A DNA stretch of 64,000 nucleotides from Opitutus sp. ER46 (lineage in GTDB: Bacteria; Verrucomicrobiota; Verrucomicrobiia; Opitutales; Opitutaceae), in assembly GCF_003054705.1 (NCBI RefSeq), contig NZ_QAYX01000018.1:248001-312000 (forward strand), in the 5' to 3' direction. How positions within the stretch are numbered: position 1 is the stretch's first letter; each line of letters opens with the position of its first letter. The translations under genes were made by a program, and so were the position numbers. The notes under the pieces are model-generated. The model was not told the DNA's origin. It did not search any database and saw only the letters and a program-made list of their open reading frames with translations. Positions 15,922 through 22,659 of this stretch are shown one piece after another.

Positions 15922-17019
15922 TCACGGCCGCCGCAGGAGGATGCGGCCCGGCGCGGAGCGATCGGCGACAATGTCGCCGTCGGACTCGAGCAGGCGCACG
16001 AAGGCCTCGACGTTCTCGGCGCGGAAGCTCCCGCCGACCGGCAGGGTCGCGAGCGCGGGATCGGCCACGACCAGCTGGAGCTGATTGCGCCGGTTGAACT
16101 GGGTGACGACCTCGGCGAGGGGCGTGTCGACGAACACGAGCCGCGGTCCCTGCCAGGCGAGTGCGGCGCGAACGCGTTCCGGGGCGAGCCGCTCGACGAC
16201 GGGCGCGGGCGGGGCGGCATGCGGCGCGGCCAACGCGTGCACCACGGCGCGCTCATTGGCCGTCAGCCGCGTGGGTGTGAGCACCGGATACCTGGGCGTG
16301 GACGCGCCGGGAGCGGGGGACGGGGAGGACGCCGGCGCCGGCGCGAGCAACGCGGGCGGGGCGACGTCGACCTTACCCTCGGTGACCAGCACCTCGATGT
16401 CCTCGCGGCCGAGCCGCACGTTGAAGGCGGTGCCGACGGCGCGGACGGCGATGTCGCCGGCCTGGACGAGGAACGGGCGCGCGGGATTGCGGGCGACGGT
16501 GAAATGCGCCTCGCCGCGCCGCAGCTCGACGTGGCGCGTGGCCGCGGTGAACTGGACGACAACCTCGCTGCTGCCGTTGAGCTCGACGACCGAGCCATCG
16601 GCGAGCGTGACGCGCTGATAGCCGTCGACCGTGGTGGCGTAGTGCTCGCCGGCGGCACTGGCGTCGGGACGACCGGTCCACCAGAACGCCAGGACCGTCA
16701 GGCTGGCGGCGAGGGCAAGAGGCACGACGTGGCGCAGCCGCAAGACCGGGGCGCGCCGGGCGGGAGCGGGCGGGCGGAGCAGATCGCGATCGGGATGGCG
16801 TTGGGCGGCGGGTCGAAAATCGCGCAATTGCTGGAGGGCTTGCCAGGCGCCCTCGAGGCGGGCGACCGCAGCGGCGTGGCGCGGGTCGGCGGCGCACCAG
16901 GCGGCAAAGGCCTGGGCTTCCTCGGGCGAGAAGCCGCCATCGCGCTGGGCAACCCAGGCGGCGGCGGTGGCCTCGATGGCCGCGGCTTCGGAGGAGGCGG
17001 CAGCGGAGCGGCGTTTCAT
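15922..17019 (-). CDS. FecR-family anti-sigma / sigma regulator
   Basis: 365 residues from the ATG at 17019, which overlaps the sigma gene's TGA as ATGA. An N-terminal cytoplasmic helical domain (about 10-65, with WVAQRDGGFSPEEAQAF) is followed by a membrane helix (about 100-117). The periplasmic FecR domain has GYQRVTLADGSVVELNGSS, then RGEAHFTVA and GTAFNVR. A C-terminal STN-like/DUF4974 domain occupies the last 75 residues. FecR relays the state of the outer-membrane receptor across the inner membrane to the ECF sigma factor. Overlap with the sigma gene and the receptor downstream make the pathway clear; the inducing ligand is not known. Confidence 0.93.
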   Translation of the reverse strand: MKRRSAAASSEAAAIEATAAAWVAQRDGGFSPEEAQAFAAWCAADPRHAAAVARLEGAWQALQQLRDFRPAAQRHPDRDLLRPPAPARRAPVLRLRHVVPLALAASLTVLAFWWTGRPDASAAGEHYATTVDGYQRVTLADGSVVELNGSSEVVVQFTAATRHVELRRGEAHFTVARNPARPFLVQAGDIAVRAVGTAFNVRLGREDIEVLVTEGKVDVAPPALLAPAPASSPSPAPGASTPRYPVLTPTRLTANERAVVHALAAPHAAPPAPVVERLAPERVRAALAWQGPRLVFVDTPLAEVVTQFNRRNQLQLVVADPALATLPVGGSFRAENVEAFVRLLESDGDIVADRSAPGRILLRRP

Positions 17020-17603
17020 GGTTGTTCCTCCCGTTGGGTGGGGCGGGCCACGGAGATGCCACGCGCCTCGAAGTAGCTGGCGCACCGGCGCATGCCCTTG
17101 GCGAGCTGGGCCTTCACGGTGTGTTCGGAGATCCTGAGTTCCGCGGCGATCTGTTTGTGGGAGTATCCGTAGAGCAGCCGCAGGGTGAGCACCTGGCGGC
17201 AGCGTTCCGGCAGGTCACGCACCGAGGCGGCAAGCAACTCCAGCTCCTGCTGGCGGCTGGCGGCCTCGGCGGCGTCCGGCTTATCTTCAGCGACGGGCAA
17301 CGCGGCGAGATCGGCTACGCCATCGATGGCGACGACTTGGCGGCGGCGAAAGAAGTCGAGCGCGGCGTTGCGCGCGGTGGTGAAGAGGAAAGCGCGGGCG
17401 TAGCGGACCTTGCCGGTGGCGCGCGCGCGGATCAGCCGCACGTAGGATTCCTGCACGAGGTCGTCCACGTCGGGGAACGACGGGAACATGCTGCGCAGGT
17501 AGGAGCGGAGGGAGGACTCGTGCGGCTGGACCTCGCGCGAGAACCACTGGGCGGTCTGCGCGGGGTCCAGGGTGTTGGCGGGTTGGGGTTCGGAAGCGCT
17601 CAC
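17016..17603 (-). CDS. ECF-type RNA polymerase sigma factor
   Basis: 195 residues from a GTG at 17603. The frame is open 42 codons further to an ATG at 17729, but that extension crosses the inverted repeat at 17686-17712 and looks non-coding. Region 2 includes DDLVQESYVRLIRA and FLFTTARNAALDFFRRRQ. Region 4 is LPERCRQVLTLRLLYGYSHK followed by a helix-turn-helix (IAAELRISEHTVKAQLAKGM). The region between them is short, as in ECF factors. It is translationally coupled to fecR through ATGA. By analogy with FecI it should drive the TonB receptor and perhaps the GH109 gene. Confidence 0.92.
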   Translation of the reverse strand: MSASEPQPANTLDPAQTAQWFSREVQPHESSLRSYLRSMFPSFPDVDDLVQESYVRLIRARATGKVRYARAFLFTTARNAALDFFRRRQVVAIDGVADLAALPVAEDKPDAAEAASRQQELELLAASVRDLPERCRQVLTLRLLYGYSHKQIAAELRISEHTVKAQLAKGMRRCASYFEARGISVARPTQREEQP

Positions 17604-17685
17604 GATCGGGACAGCGCGCGCATCGCACCAGCGCCAGCCGGTCGCAGTCGAGGCCGATTTGGCATTCGCCAGAAAATGTGACCCC

Positions 17686-17712
17686 GGCGTAGCCCGAAGC
17701 GCCGCCTGGTCC
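17686..17712 (-). repeat. Inverted copy of the 15869-15895 repeat
   Basis: 27 bp with GGCGTAGCCCGAAGCGCC, lying upstream of the sigma gene. See 15869-15895. Confidence 0.75.
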
Positions 17713-17780
17713 GTCTCTACGGCAACCATCCGCCGCGCACATTCCGGCGGAATACGCCGTCCCCCGCCTCGCGCGAGGCG

Positions 17781-18689
17781 TCAGGTGCGCAGAACCAGAC
17801 GTTTGACGCCCTCGATGGGAGCATCGTGCACGGGGGTGAGCGGGAGCGGCGTGAGCGGGGTGATGGCTTTGACGATCAACTCGTGGGTGAGGATCGAGCC
17901 GCAGAGGCCGGCGGGCAGGGTGTCGAGCGGGGTGAGCGGAAAGAGTCTGGCCGCGACCTTCGTGGCGAGCGCGACGAGTTCACTCGCCGAGGCGACGACG
18001 ATGTCGCGGGCGGTGGCGTCCCCCTCGGTGGCGAGGCGCATGACGGCGGGCGTGAGCGCGGCGACGACGCGGTTGGGCTCCGGGTGGTGGTAGAAGAACC
18101 GGGTGAACGCGTTGGCGTCGGCATCCGCGGGCAGCCCGGCGTGGGCGCGCACGGTTGGCCCCAGGCGCGACGGCGGCAGCCAGCCCTGGACCTCGAGGAG
18201 GGCGCGTTCCACGGCGCGGCGGCCGATGTCGTAGCCGCTGCCGGGATCGCCGAAGCGCCAGCCGAGTCCGCCGGCGTAGTGCAGGGCGCCGTTGGGACCG
18301 CGCGCGGCGACGAATGAACCGGTACCGGCGTGGAGCACGAGGCCGGGACGACCGTGCGTGGCAAGTTCGAGGACCGGCAGGGAGTCATCGCCCGTGGCGA
18401 TCGCGCCGAAATCGGTGAGGGTGTCGGCAAACTCCCGCCAGAACGTGCGGCTGCCGGCCATGCAGAGGAGCGTGTGGGTGACGACCCCATCGGGGTGGGT
18501 GCGGCGGGCGTCGCGCAAGAGCGCACACAACGCATCGGTGACGACGAGCCGGGCCTGTTCGGCGCCGACGACGCTCGGGTTGGAGCCCGGCGCGAGGTGA
18601 TGGGCAACCTGCACACCGGAGGCGTCGAGGAGGACGCACTCCGTTTTGCTGCCGCCACCGTCGACGCCGATGCGAAGGAGAGAAGTCAT
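17781..18689 (-). CDS. BadF/BadG/BcrA/BcrD-type ATPase, probable N-acetylglucosamine kinase
   Basis: 302 residues of the ASKHA fold. The phosphate-1 motif is at the N-terminus (RIGVDGGGSKTECVLLD), the adenosine/phosphate-2 region has VLHAGTGSFVAARGP, and GGLGWRFGDPGSGYDIGRRA is the typical signature of the GlcNAc kinase-like branch. Such proteins phosphorylate amino sugars in the cytoplasm. Placement 115 bp after purC, with only the heptamer array between, suggests possible cotranscription. It would fit downstream of the GH109 and sialate esterase activities, though the substrate is inferred. Confidence 0.85.
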   Translation of the reverse strand: MTSLLRIGVDGGGSKTECVLLDASGVQVAHHLAPGSNPSVVGAEQARLVVTDALCALLRDARRTHPDGVVTHTLLCMAGSRTFWREFADTLTDFGAIATGDDSLPVLELATHGRPGLVLHAGTGSFVAARGPNGALHYAGGLGWRFGDPGSGYDIGRRAVERALLEVQGWLPPSRLGPTVRAHAGLPADADANAFTRFFYHHPEPNRVVAALTPAVMRLATEGDATARDIVVASASELVALATKVAARLFPLTPLDTLPAGLCGSILTHELIVKAITPLTPLPLTPVHDAPIEGVKRLVLRT

Positions 18690-18804
18690 CGAAGGCTGAG
18701 GTCGGAGGCCAGAGGCCGGAAGCCAGAAGGCCAGATGTCAGAGGTCAGGGGCCGGAAGACGGAAGTCAGACGCCGGAGGGCGGAGGTTGGGAGCCTGAGA
18801 TCGG
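18690..18804. repeat. Heptamer array (family K7, GYCRGAR units) filling the gap between two genes
   Basis: About 14-16 imperfect heptamers such as GTCGGAG, GCCAGAG, GCCGGAA and GTCAGAC run from the start codon of the kinase gene to the purC stop. The same heptamers occur in frame inside the DUF3667 gene at 20884-21015. Confidence 0.85.
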
Positions 18805-19719
18805 CTAGAGGGAGAGGAGGTTTTTCAGGGCGGCGAGGTACTTCTCCTGGGTGCGGGAGATGACCTCGGCGGGGAGGCGCGGCGCAGGCGGCTGCTGGTT
18901 CCACTTGATGGCGAGCAGGTGGTCGCGGACGAACTGCTTGTCGTAGCTCGGCGGGGACTGGTTGGGCGCGTAGCTCTCGGCCGGCCAGTAGCGGGAGGAA
19001 TCGGGGGTGAGCACCTCGTCGATGAGCCAGAGGTTGCCGGCGGAGTCGGTGCCGAACTCGAACTTCGTGTCGGCGAGGATCATGCCGGCCTGCTTGGCGC
19101 GGTCGTGGCCGAATTGATACAGCGCGAGGCTGGTGGCCTTGACCTTCTCGTAGAGGTCGCGGCCGACGATCGCGATGCCCTGGGCGTCATTGATCGGCGC
19201 GTCGTGCTGGCCCTTGGGCGCCTTGGTCGTGGGGGTAAAGATAGGCTGCGGGAGGCGGTCGGCCTGGCGCAGGCCGGCGGGCAGCTTGATGCCGCAGACG
19301 TCGCCGGATTTCTGGTACGAGCTCCAGCCGCTGCCGACGAGGTAGCCGCGGACCACGCACTCGATCGGGACGGTCTTCAGCTTGCGGACCACCATCGAGC
19401 GGAGCTGCAGGTCGACATCCTTGATGCCGCGACGGGCGAACTCGGCCGGCTGGTTGGGCAGGAGGTGGTTCTGGATCAGGCCGCTGGTCTGGGCGAACCA
19501 CCAGTTGCTGATCTGCGTGAGGATCGCGCCCTTGCCGGGAATGCCGTCGGGCAGGATCACGTCGAAGGCGGAGAGCCGGTCGGTGGCGGTGAGCAGGAGC
19601 GCGTCGCCGAGGTCGAAAATCTCCCGGACTTTGCCGGAGGCGATACGGGGAAAGGGCAGACCGTCGATCGAAGTGACGGCGGTTTTGGGCAAGGCGGAGG
19701 CGATTTCGGCGAACGTCAT
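18805..19719 (-). CDS. purC: Phosphoribosylaminoimidazole-succinocarboxamide synthase
   Basis: 304 residues from the ATG at 19719 (MTFAEIASAL). It has the SAICAR synthetase signatures: GKVREIFDLGD, LLTATDRLSAFDV, the substrate-binding ECVVRGYLVGSGWSSY, and LADTKFEFG. It is the longer eukaryote-like form of about 300 residues, as in many Bacteroidota and Verrucomicrobiota. It catalyses ATP-dependent ligation of CAIR to aspartate in purine synthesis. Divergent from a YciI-like gene. Identity is secure. Confidence 0.96.
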   Translation of the reverse strand: MTFAEIASALPKTAVTSIDGLPFPRIASGKVREIFDLGDALLLTATDRLSAFDVILPDGIPGKGAILTQISNWWFAQTSGLIQNHLLPNQPAEFARRGIKDVDLQLRSMVVRKLKTVPIECVVRGYLVGSGWSSYQKSGDVCGIKLPAGLRQADRLPQPIFTPTTKAPKGQHDAPINDAQGIAIVGRDLYEKVKATSLALYQFGHDRAKQAGMILADTKFEFGTDSAGNLWLIDEVLTPDSSRYWPAESYAPNQSPPSYDKQFVRDHLLAIKWNQQPPAPRLPAEVISRTQEKYLAALKNLLSL

Positions 19720-19852
19720 GGTGGGTGGTGCGGTGGCGCCCTGTTTGACTACGAATCGTTCCCGCGGCGCGAACAAAAAGTGGCCGATGACGAAGGCGTA
19801 CGCCCGTTGCAAAAAGCCCCAACCCGCCTTCGCTCTGCAGCTACCCACAACC

Positions 19853-20191
19853 ATGAGTTCTTTCGTCGTGCTGTTTCGTCAGGGTCCCCACCCCCTGACC
19901 GAGGTCGATCGGCAACGCCGGCAGGCGGCAGTGTCCGCCTGGGCGAAGCCACTGAATGCCGCCGGCCACAAGCTGGAACCGCGGATCCTCGCGCCCGACG
20001 CGCGGTACGCGGGACCCACCCCGCCGGGCCAGCCGGCGGGCTGGCCGGTGACGGCGCTGCTGTTTCTCGAAGCGGCGAGCCTGGACGAGGCGGAACGCAT
20101 CGCAGCGTCGCATCCCGCCACGGCGTACAACGCCAGCGTGGAGGTGCGGCCCTGGACGCCGCCGCCGGTACCAGCGGCATCGTCCCGTTGA
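19853..20191 (+). CDS. YciI-like (YCII-related) small protein
   Basis: 112 residues from the ATG at 19853 (MSSFVVLFRQGPHPL). It has a ferredoxin-like fold pattern: an N-terminal strand FVVLFRQG, a helix RQRRQAAVSAWAKPLNAAGH, and a C-terminal part ending ASLDEAERIAASHPATAY, which matches the YCII-related motif of strand then helix before a His-Pro. Function of the family is generally unknown; some members are dehydratases or dimeric stress proteins. Divergent from purC. The family call is moderate. Confidence 0.7.
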   Translation: MSSFVVLFRQGPHPLTEVDRQRRQAAVSAWAKPLNAAGHKLEPRILAPDARYAGPTPPGQPAGWPVTALLFLEAASLDEAERIAASHPATAYNASVEVRPWTPPPVPAASSR

Positions 20192-20320
20192 TCCGACACC
20201 GGCGACACTGACTCTGCGCCGGCGCGACCGGGACGTGGCGCGGGCGGGCGGCCCGGTTGCTGCTCTGAATTTCCGCTTTTTTACCGCCCGCGACCGTGAT
20301 TCGCTGGCCGTCCCTTATCC

Positions 20321-21535
20321 ATGTCCGCCACACCCGACCTGCCTGATGGCCCTATCGTGCCCGAGCCGTCCTTCTCCGGAAGCGATGAACTGCTGGTCGG
20401 CGCCGCGCTGGCGGCGTCAGGTGGTTCCGATGGGCACGGGCACCACGGCCCGCAGCACACGCACTGTGAGAACTGCGGGACGAAGCTGGAGGGGCCGTAC
20501 TGTCATCGCTGCGGCCAGCCCGACTTCGAATTTCACCGCTCGTTTCGGCACGTCTTCATGGAGGCGCTGGAGACGTGGTTTCATTTCGAGGGAAAGTTCT
20601 TCCGCAACATCGTCACCCTCCTATTCCGGCCGGGGCAGTTGACGGCAGAGTTCAATCGCGGCAAGCGGGCGGCGCAGATGCCGCCGTTCCGGCTCTACCT
20701 GTTCGTCAGCGTGGTGTTCTTCTTCGTGATGTTCCTGGGCCGGCCCTCGCACGCGCCGGTGGTGCTCGATGCCAAGTCGCACGAAGATCCGACGAGCGTC
20801 AGCGGAACCGTGGGCACGGTGACGGACGCACTGGCAACGGCGGCGAGCACGACAAAATCGGTGCGGGAAAACGGGAGGAAAAGGGCTGAAACCGGAAGCC
20901 TGAAGCCGGAAGTCGGAAGCCAGCGGCCAGAGGACGGAGGCCTGAGGGCTGAAGTCGGAGGCCAGAAGCCGGAGGTCGGAGGCCTGAAGACTGAAGTCGG
21001 AAGCCTGAAGGCGAGGGACGCCAAGAAGGGTGAGAAGAAGGAGAAACACATCAACATCTCCGGCAGCGAGGACTCGGCGGCCCTGCGATGGCTGGAGGAA
21101 CTCGGGGAGAAGGCGGAGCGGCCGGGAGCGGCGGCGCAGATCACGGAGGCGTTCCTGCACAACATTCCGAAGCTGCTGCTGGTGTGTCTGCCGTTCTTCG
21201 CGCTGATCACGCGCGTGCTCTTCTGGCGCTCGGGCCAGGTGTATTTGCAGCACTTGGTGCTCGCGCTGCATTTTCACGCGTTCATTTATCTCTGGATCTT
21301 GTTCCGGAACGGTTGGGCGGAGATCGCGAAGCTGATGAGTCCCTCGCTCGGTTCACTGCTTTGGGCGTTGGGCACGCTGTGGCTGTGTATTTACCCGTTC
21401 ATGATGTTCCGACGGCTGTTCGGTAACTCGTGGTTCCGCACGATCATGAAAGGCTCGGTGCTGGCTTTTGCCCATGGAACCTTGCTGGTCATCGGGTTCA
21501 CGGTGTCGGTGCTGCTGGTGCTGGCGACGATGTGA
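20321..21535 (+). CDS. DUF3667 membrane protein with in-frame heptamer-derived linker
   Basis: 404 residues. A zinc ribbon at about 47-68 (HCENCGTKLEGPYCHRCGQP) leads to the DUF3667 core RHVFMEALETWFHFEGKF and PGQLTAEFNRGKRAAQMPPF, then a transmembrane helix (about 128-144). Residues about 188-232 are a low-complexity linker of repeating units such as SLKPEVG and GGLKTEVG, encoded by 7-nt DNA repeats, followed by a Lys-rich patch. Three or four further membrane helices follow to the C-terminus. The function of DUF3667 proteins is unknown. The insertion sits in the large soluble loop between the first and later helices, so membrane topology can be kept. Confidence 0.85.
   Translation: MSATPDLPDGPIVPEPSFSGSDELLVGAALAASGGSDGHGHHGPQHTHCENCGTKLEGPYCHRCGQPDFEFHRSFRHVFMEALETWFHFEGKFFRNIVTLLFRPGQLTAEFNRGKRAAQMPPFRLYLFVSVVFFFVMFLGRPSHAPVVLDAKSHEDPTSVSGTVGTVTDALATAASTTKSVRENGRKRAETGSLKPEVGSQRPEDGGLRAEVGGQKPEVGGLKTEVGSLKARDAKKGEKKEKHINISGSEDSAALRWLEELGEKAERPGAAAQITEAFLHNIPKLLLVCLPFFALITRVLFWRSGQVYLQHLVLALHFHAFIYLWILFRNGWAEIAKLMSPSLGSLLWALGTLWLCIYPFMMFRRLFGNSWFRTIMKGSVLAFAHGTLLVIGFTVSVLLVLATM
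20884..21015 (+). repeat. GYCRGAR heptamer array inside a coding sequence
   Basis: About 17 heptamers (GCCTGAA, GCCGGAA, GTCGGAG, GCCAGAG and similar) lie in tandem within the DUF3667 gene, keeping the frame open and encoding a 7-residue quasi-repeat. It is the same family as the intergenic array at 18690-18804, about 2.1 kb away. Confidence 0.9.
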
Positions 21536-21550
21536 GGGGGGGCGCTCTGA

Positions 21551-21662
21551 TATCTTTCTCCTACTCTTACTCTTTCTCTTACTCTTGTTTGTTATTCGTT
21601 AACTGAAAGTCGGTTAAACGGGTTTTGAGTAAGATAATGAGTAAGAGTAAGAGAAAGATGAT
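21551..21662. repeat. Hexamer inverted pair (family E, TCTTAC/TCTTTC)
   Basis: The left arm (21551-21586) reads TATCTTTCTCCTACTCTTAC and continues with the same units. The right arm (21626-21660) is GAGTAAGA/GAGTAAGAG/AAAGATG, the inverse. The arms could fold into a long hairpin with a loop of about 40 nt, located after the DUF3667 stop codon. Confidence 0.75.
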
Positions 21663-21742
21663 GAGGGGGGCACGCACCCTCGGGTCAGGGCCGGGGCTTG
21701 CAGGGGCACCAGGGGAGGAGGAGGGTGTCGCACTTCGGCTCC

Positions 21743-22594
21743 ATGAAACGACTTCTCCTGTTTGGCCTCCTGGTTTTCTCCTTCGCTCTGGTACGGGCGG
21801 AGGAGAGTGAAACGATGGTGGAGCGCTCGTTGCGGCAGATCGTGGAAAAGCAGAAGCAGCTCTTTGCCGAGGCGGAGAAACGCGGCGACGAGATGGACAT
21901 GGAAGCGTTTCGGACGCAGGCGCAGTCGATCACGCACGACTATGAACGGCTGATCGCGGGCGCCCCGAACTTTGCGGCGGGCTTCGCGTCGTACGGCTAC
22001 TTTCTTTCGAAGGTCGACATGCGGAAGGAGGCCATGGCGATGCTGCTGCGGGCCAACCAACTGGATTCGAATATCCCCCTGGTGAAGAACCAGATTGGCA
22101 ACATGCTCGCGGAGGATGGGAAGCCGATCGACGCCGCGAAGTACTTCCTCGCCGCGGTGAAACTCGCGCCGAACGAACCGCTTTATCACTACCAGCTCGC
22201 GACGCTGCTCGCGACCGCGCGGGACACATTCCTGAAGAGCGGCGAGTGGACCCGGGTCGCGCTGGACCAGGCGATGCAGGAAGGGTTCAAGCGGGCGGCC
22301 GAGCTGGCGCCGGACCGGGTCGAGTATGTTTACAGCTACGCGAAGTCCTTTTACGAAATGGAGCACCCGGATTGGGAGGCGGCGCTGAAGGTTTGGAGCG
22401 AGCTCGAGGAGACCGCGAAGACCGGGACCGCTCGCCAGATGATGCGCGTGCATGCGGCCAATGTGTTCATCCGGATGGGCAAGAAGGAGCACGCCAAGAC
22501 GCTGCTCAACACGATCGACGACCCGAAGCTCCAGGAGCAGAAGAACGAGTTGCTGGCGCAGATCGCGGCGGAAGCGCCCGCGGCGGCGAATTGA
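21743..22594 (+). CDS. Secreted TPR-repeat protein
   Basis: 283 residues from the ATG at 21743 (MKRLLLFGLLVFSFALVRAE), which is a signal peptide. After a charged coiled-coil-like segment (SLRQIVEKQKQLFAEAEKRG) it carries about four tetratricopeptide-like units, including AMAMLLRANQLDSNIPLVKN, AAKYFLAAVKLAPNEPLYHY and FKRAAELAPDRVEYVYSYAK. Presumably a periplasmic scaffold for protein interactions. No partner can be named from the neighbours. Confidence 0.78.
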   Translation: MKRLLLFGLLVFSFALVRAEESETMVERSLRQIVEKQKQLFAEAEKRGDEMDMEAFRTQAQSITHDYERLIAGAPNFAAGFASYGYFLSKVDMRKEAMAMLLRANQLDSNIPLVKNQIGNMLAEDGKPIDAAKYFLAAVKLAPNEPLYHYQLATLLATARDTFLKSGEWTRVALDQAMQEGFKRAAELAPDRVEYVYSYAKSFYEMEHPDWEAALKVWSELEETAKTGTARQMMRVHAANVFIRMGKKEHAKTLLNTIDDPKLQEQKNELLAQIAAEAPAAAN

Positions 22595-22659
22595 CGGATC
22601 ATCCGCCCGCGCAGGCCGACGTGACGGCGGCGCGACGCTCACCGCGCACGGGAGGGAAT

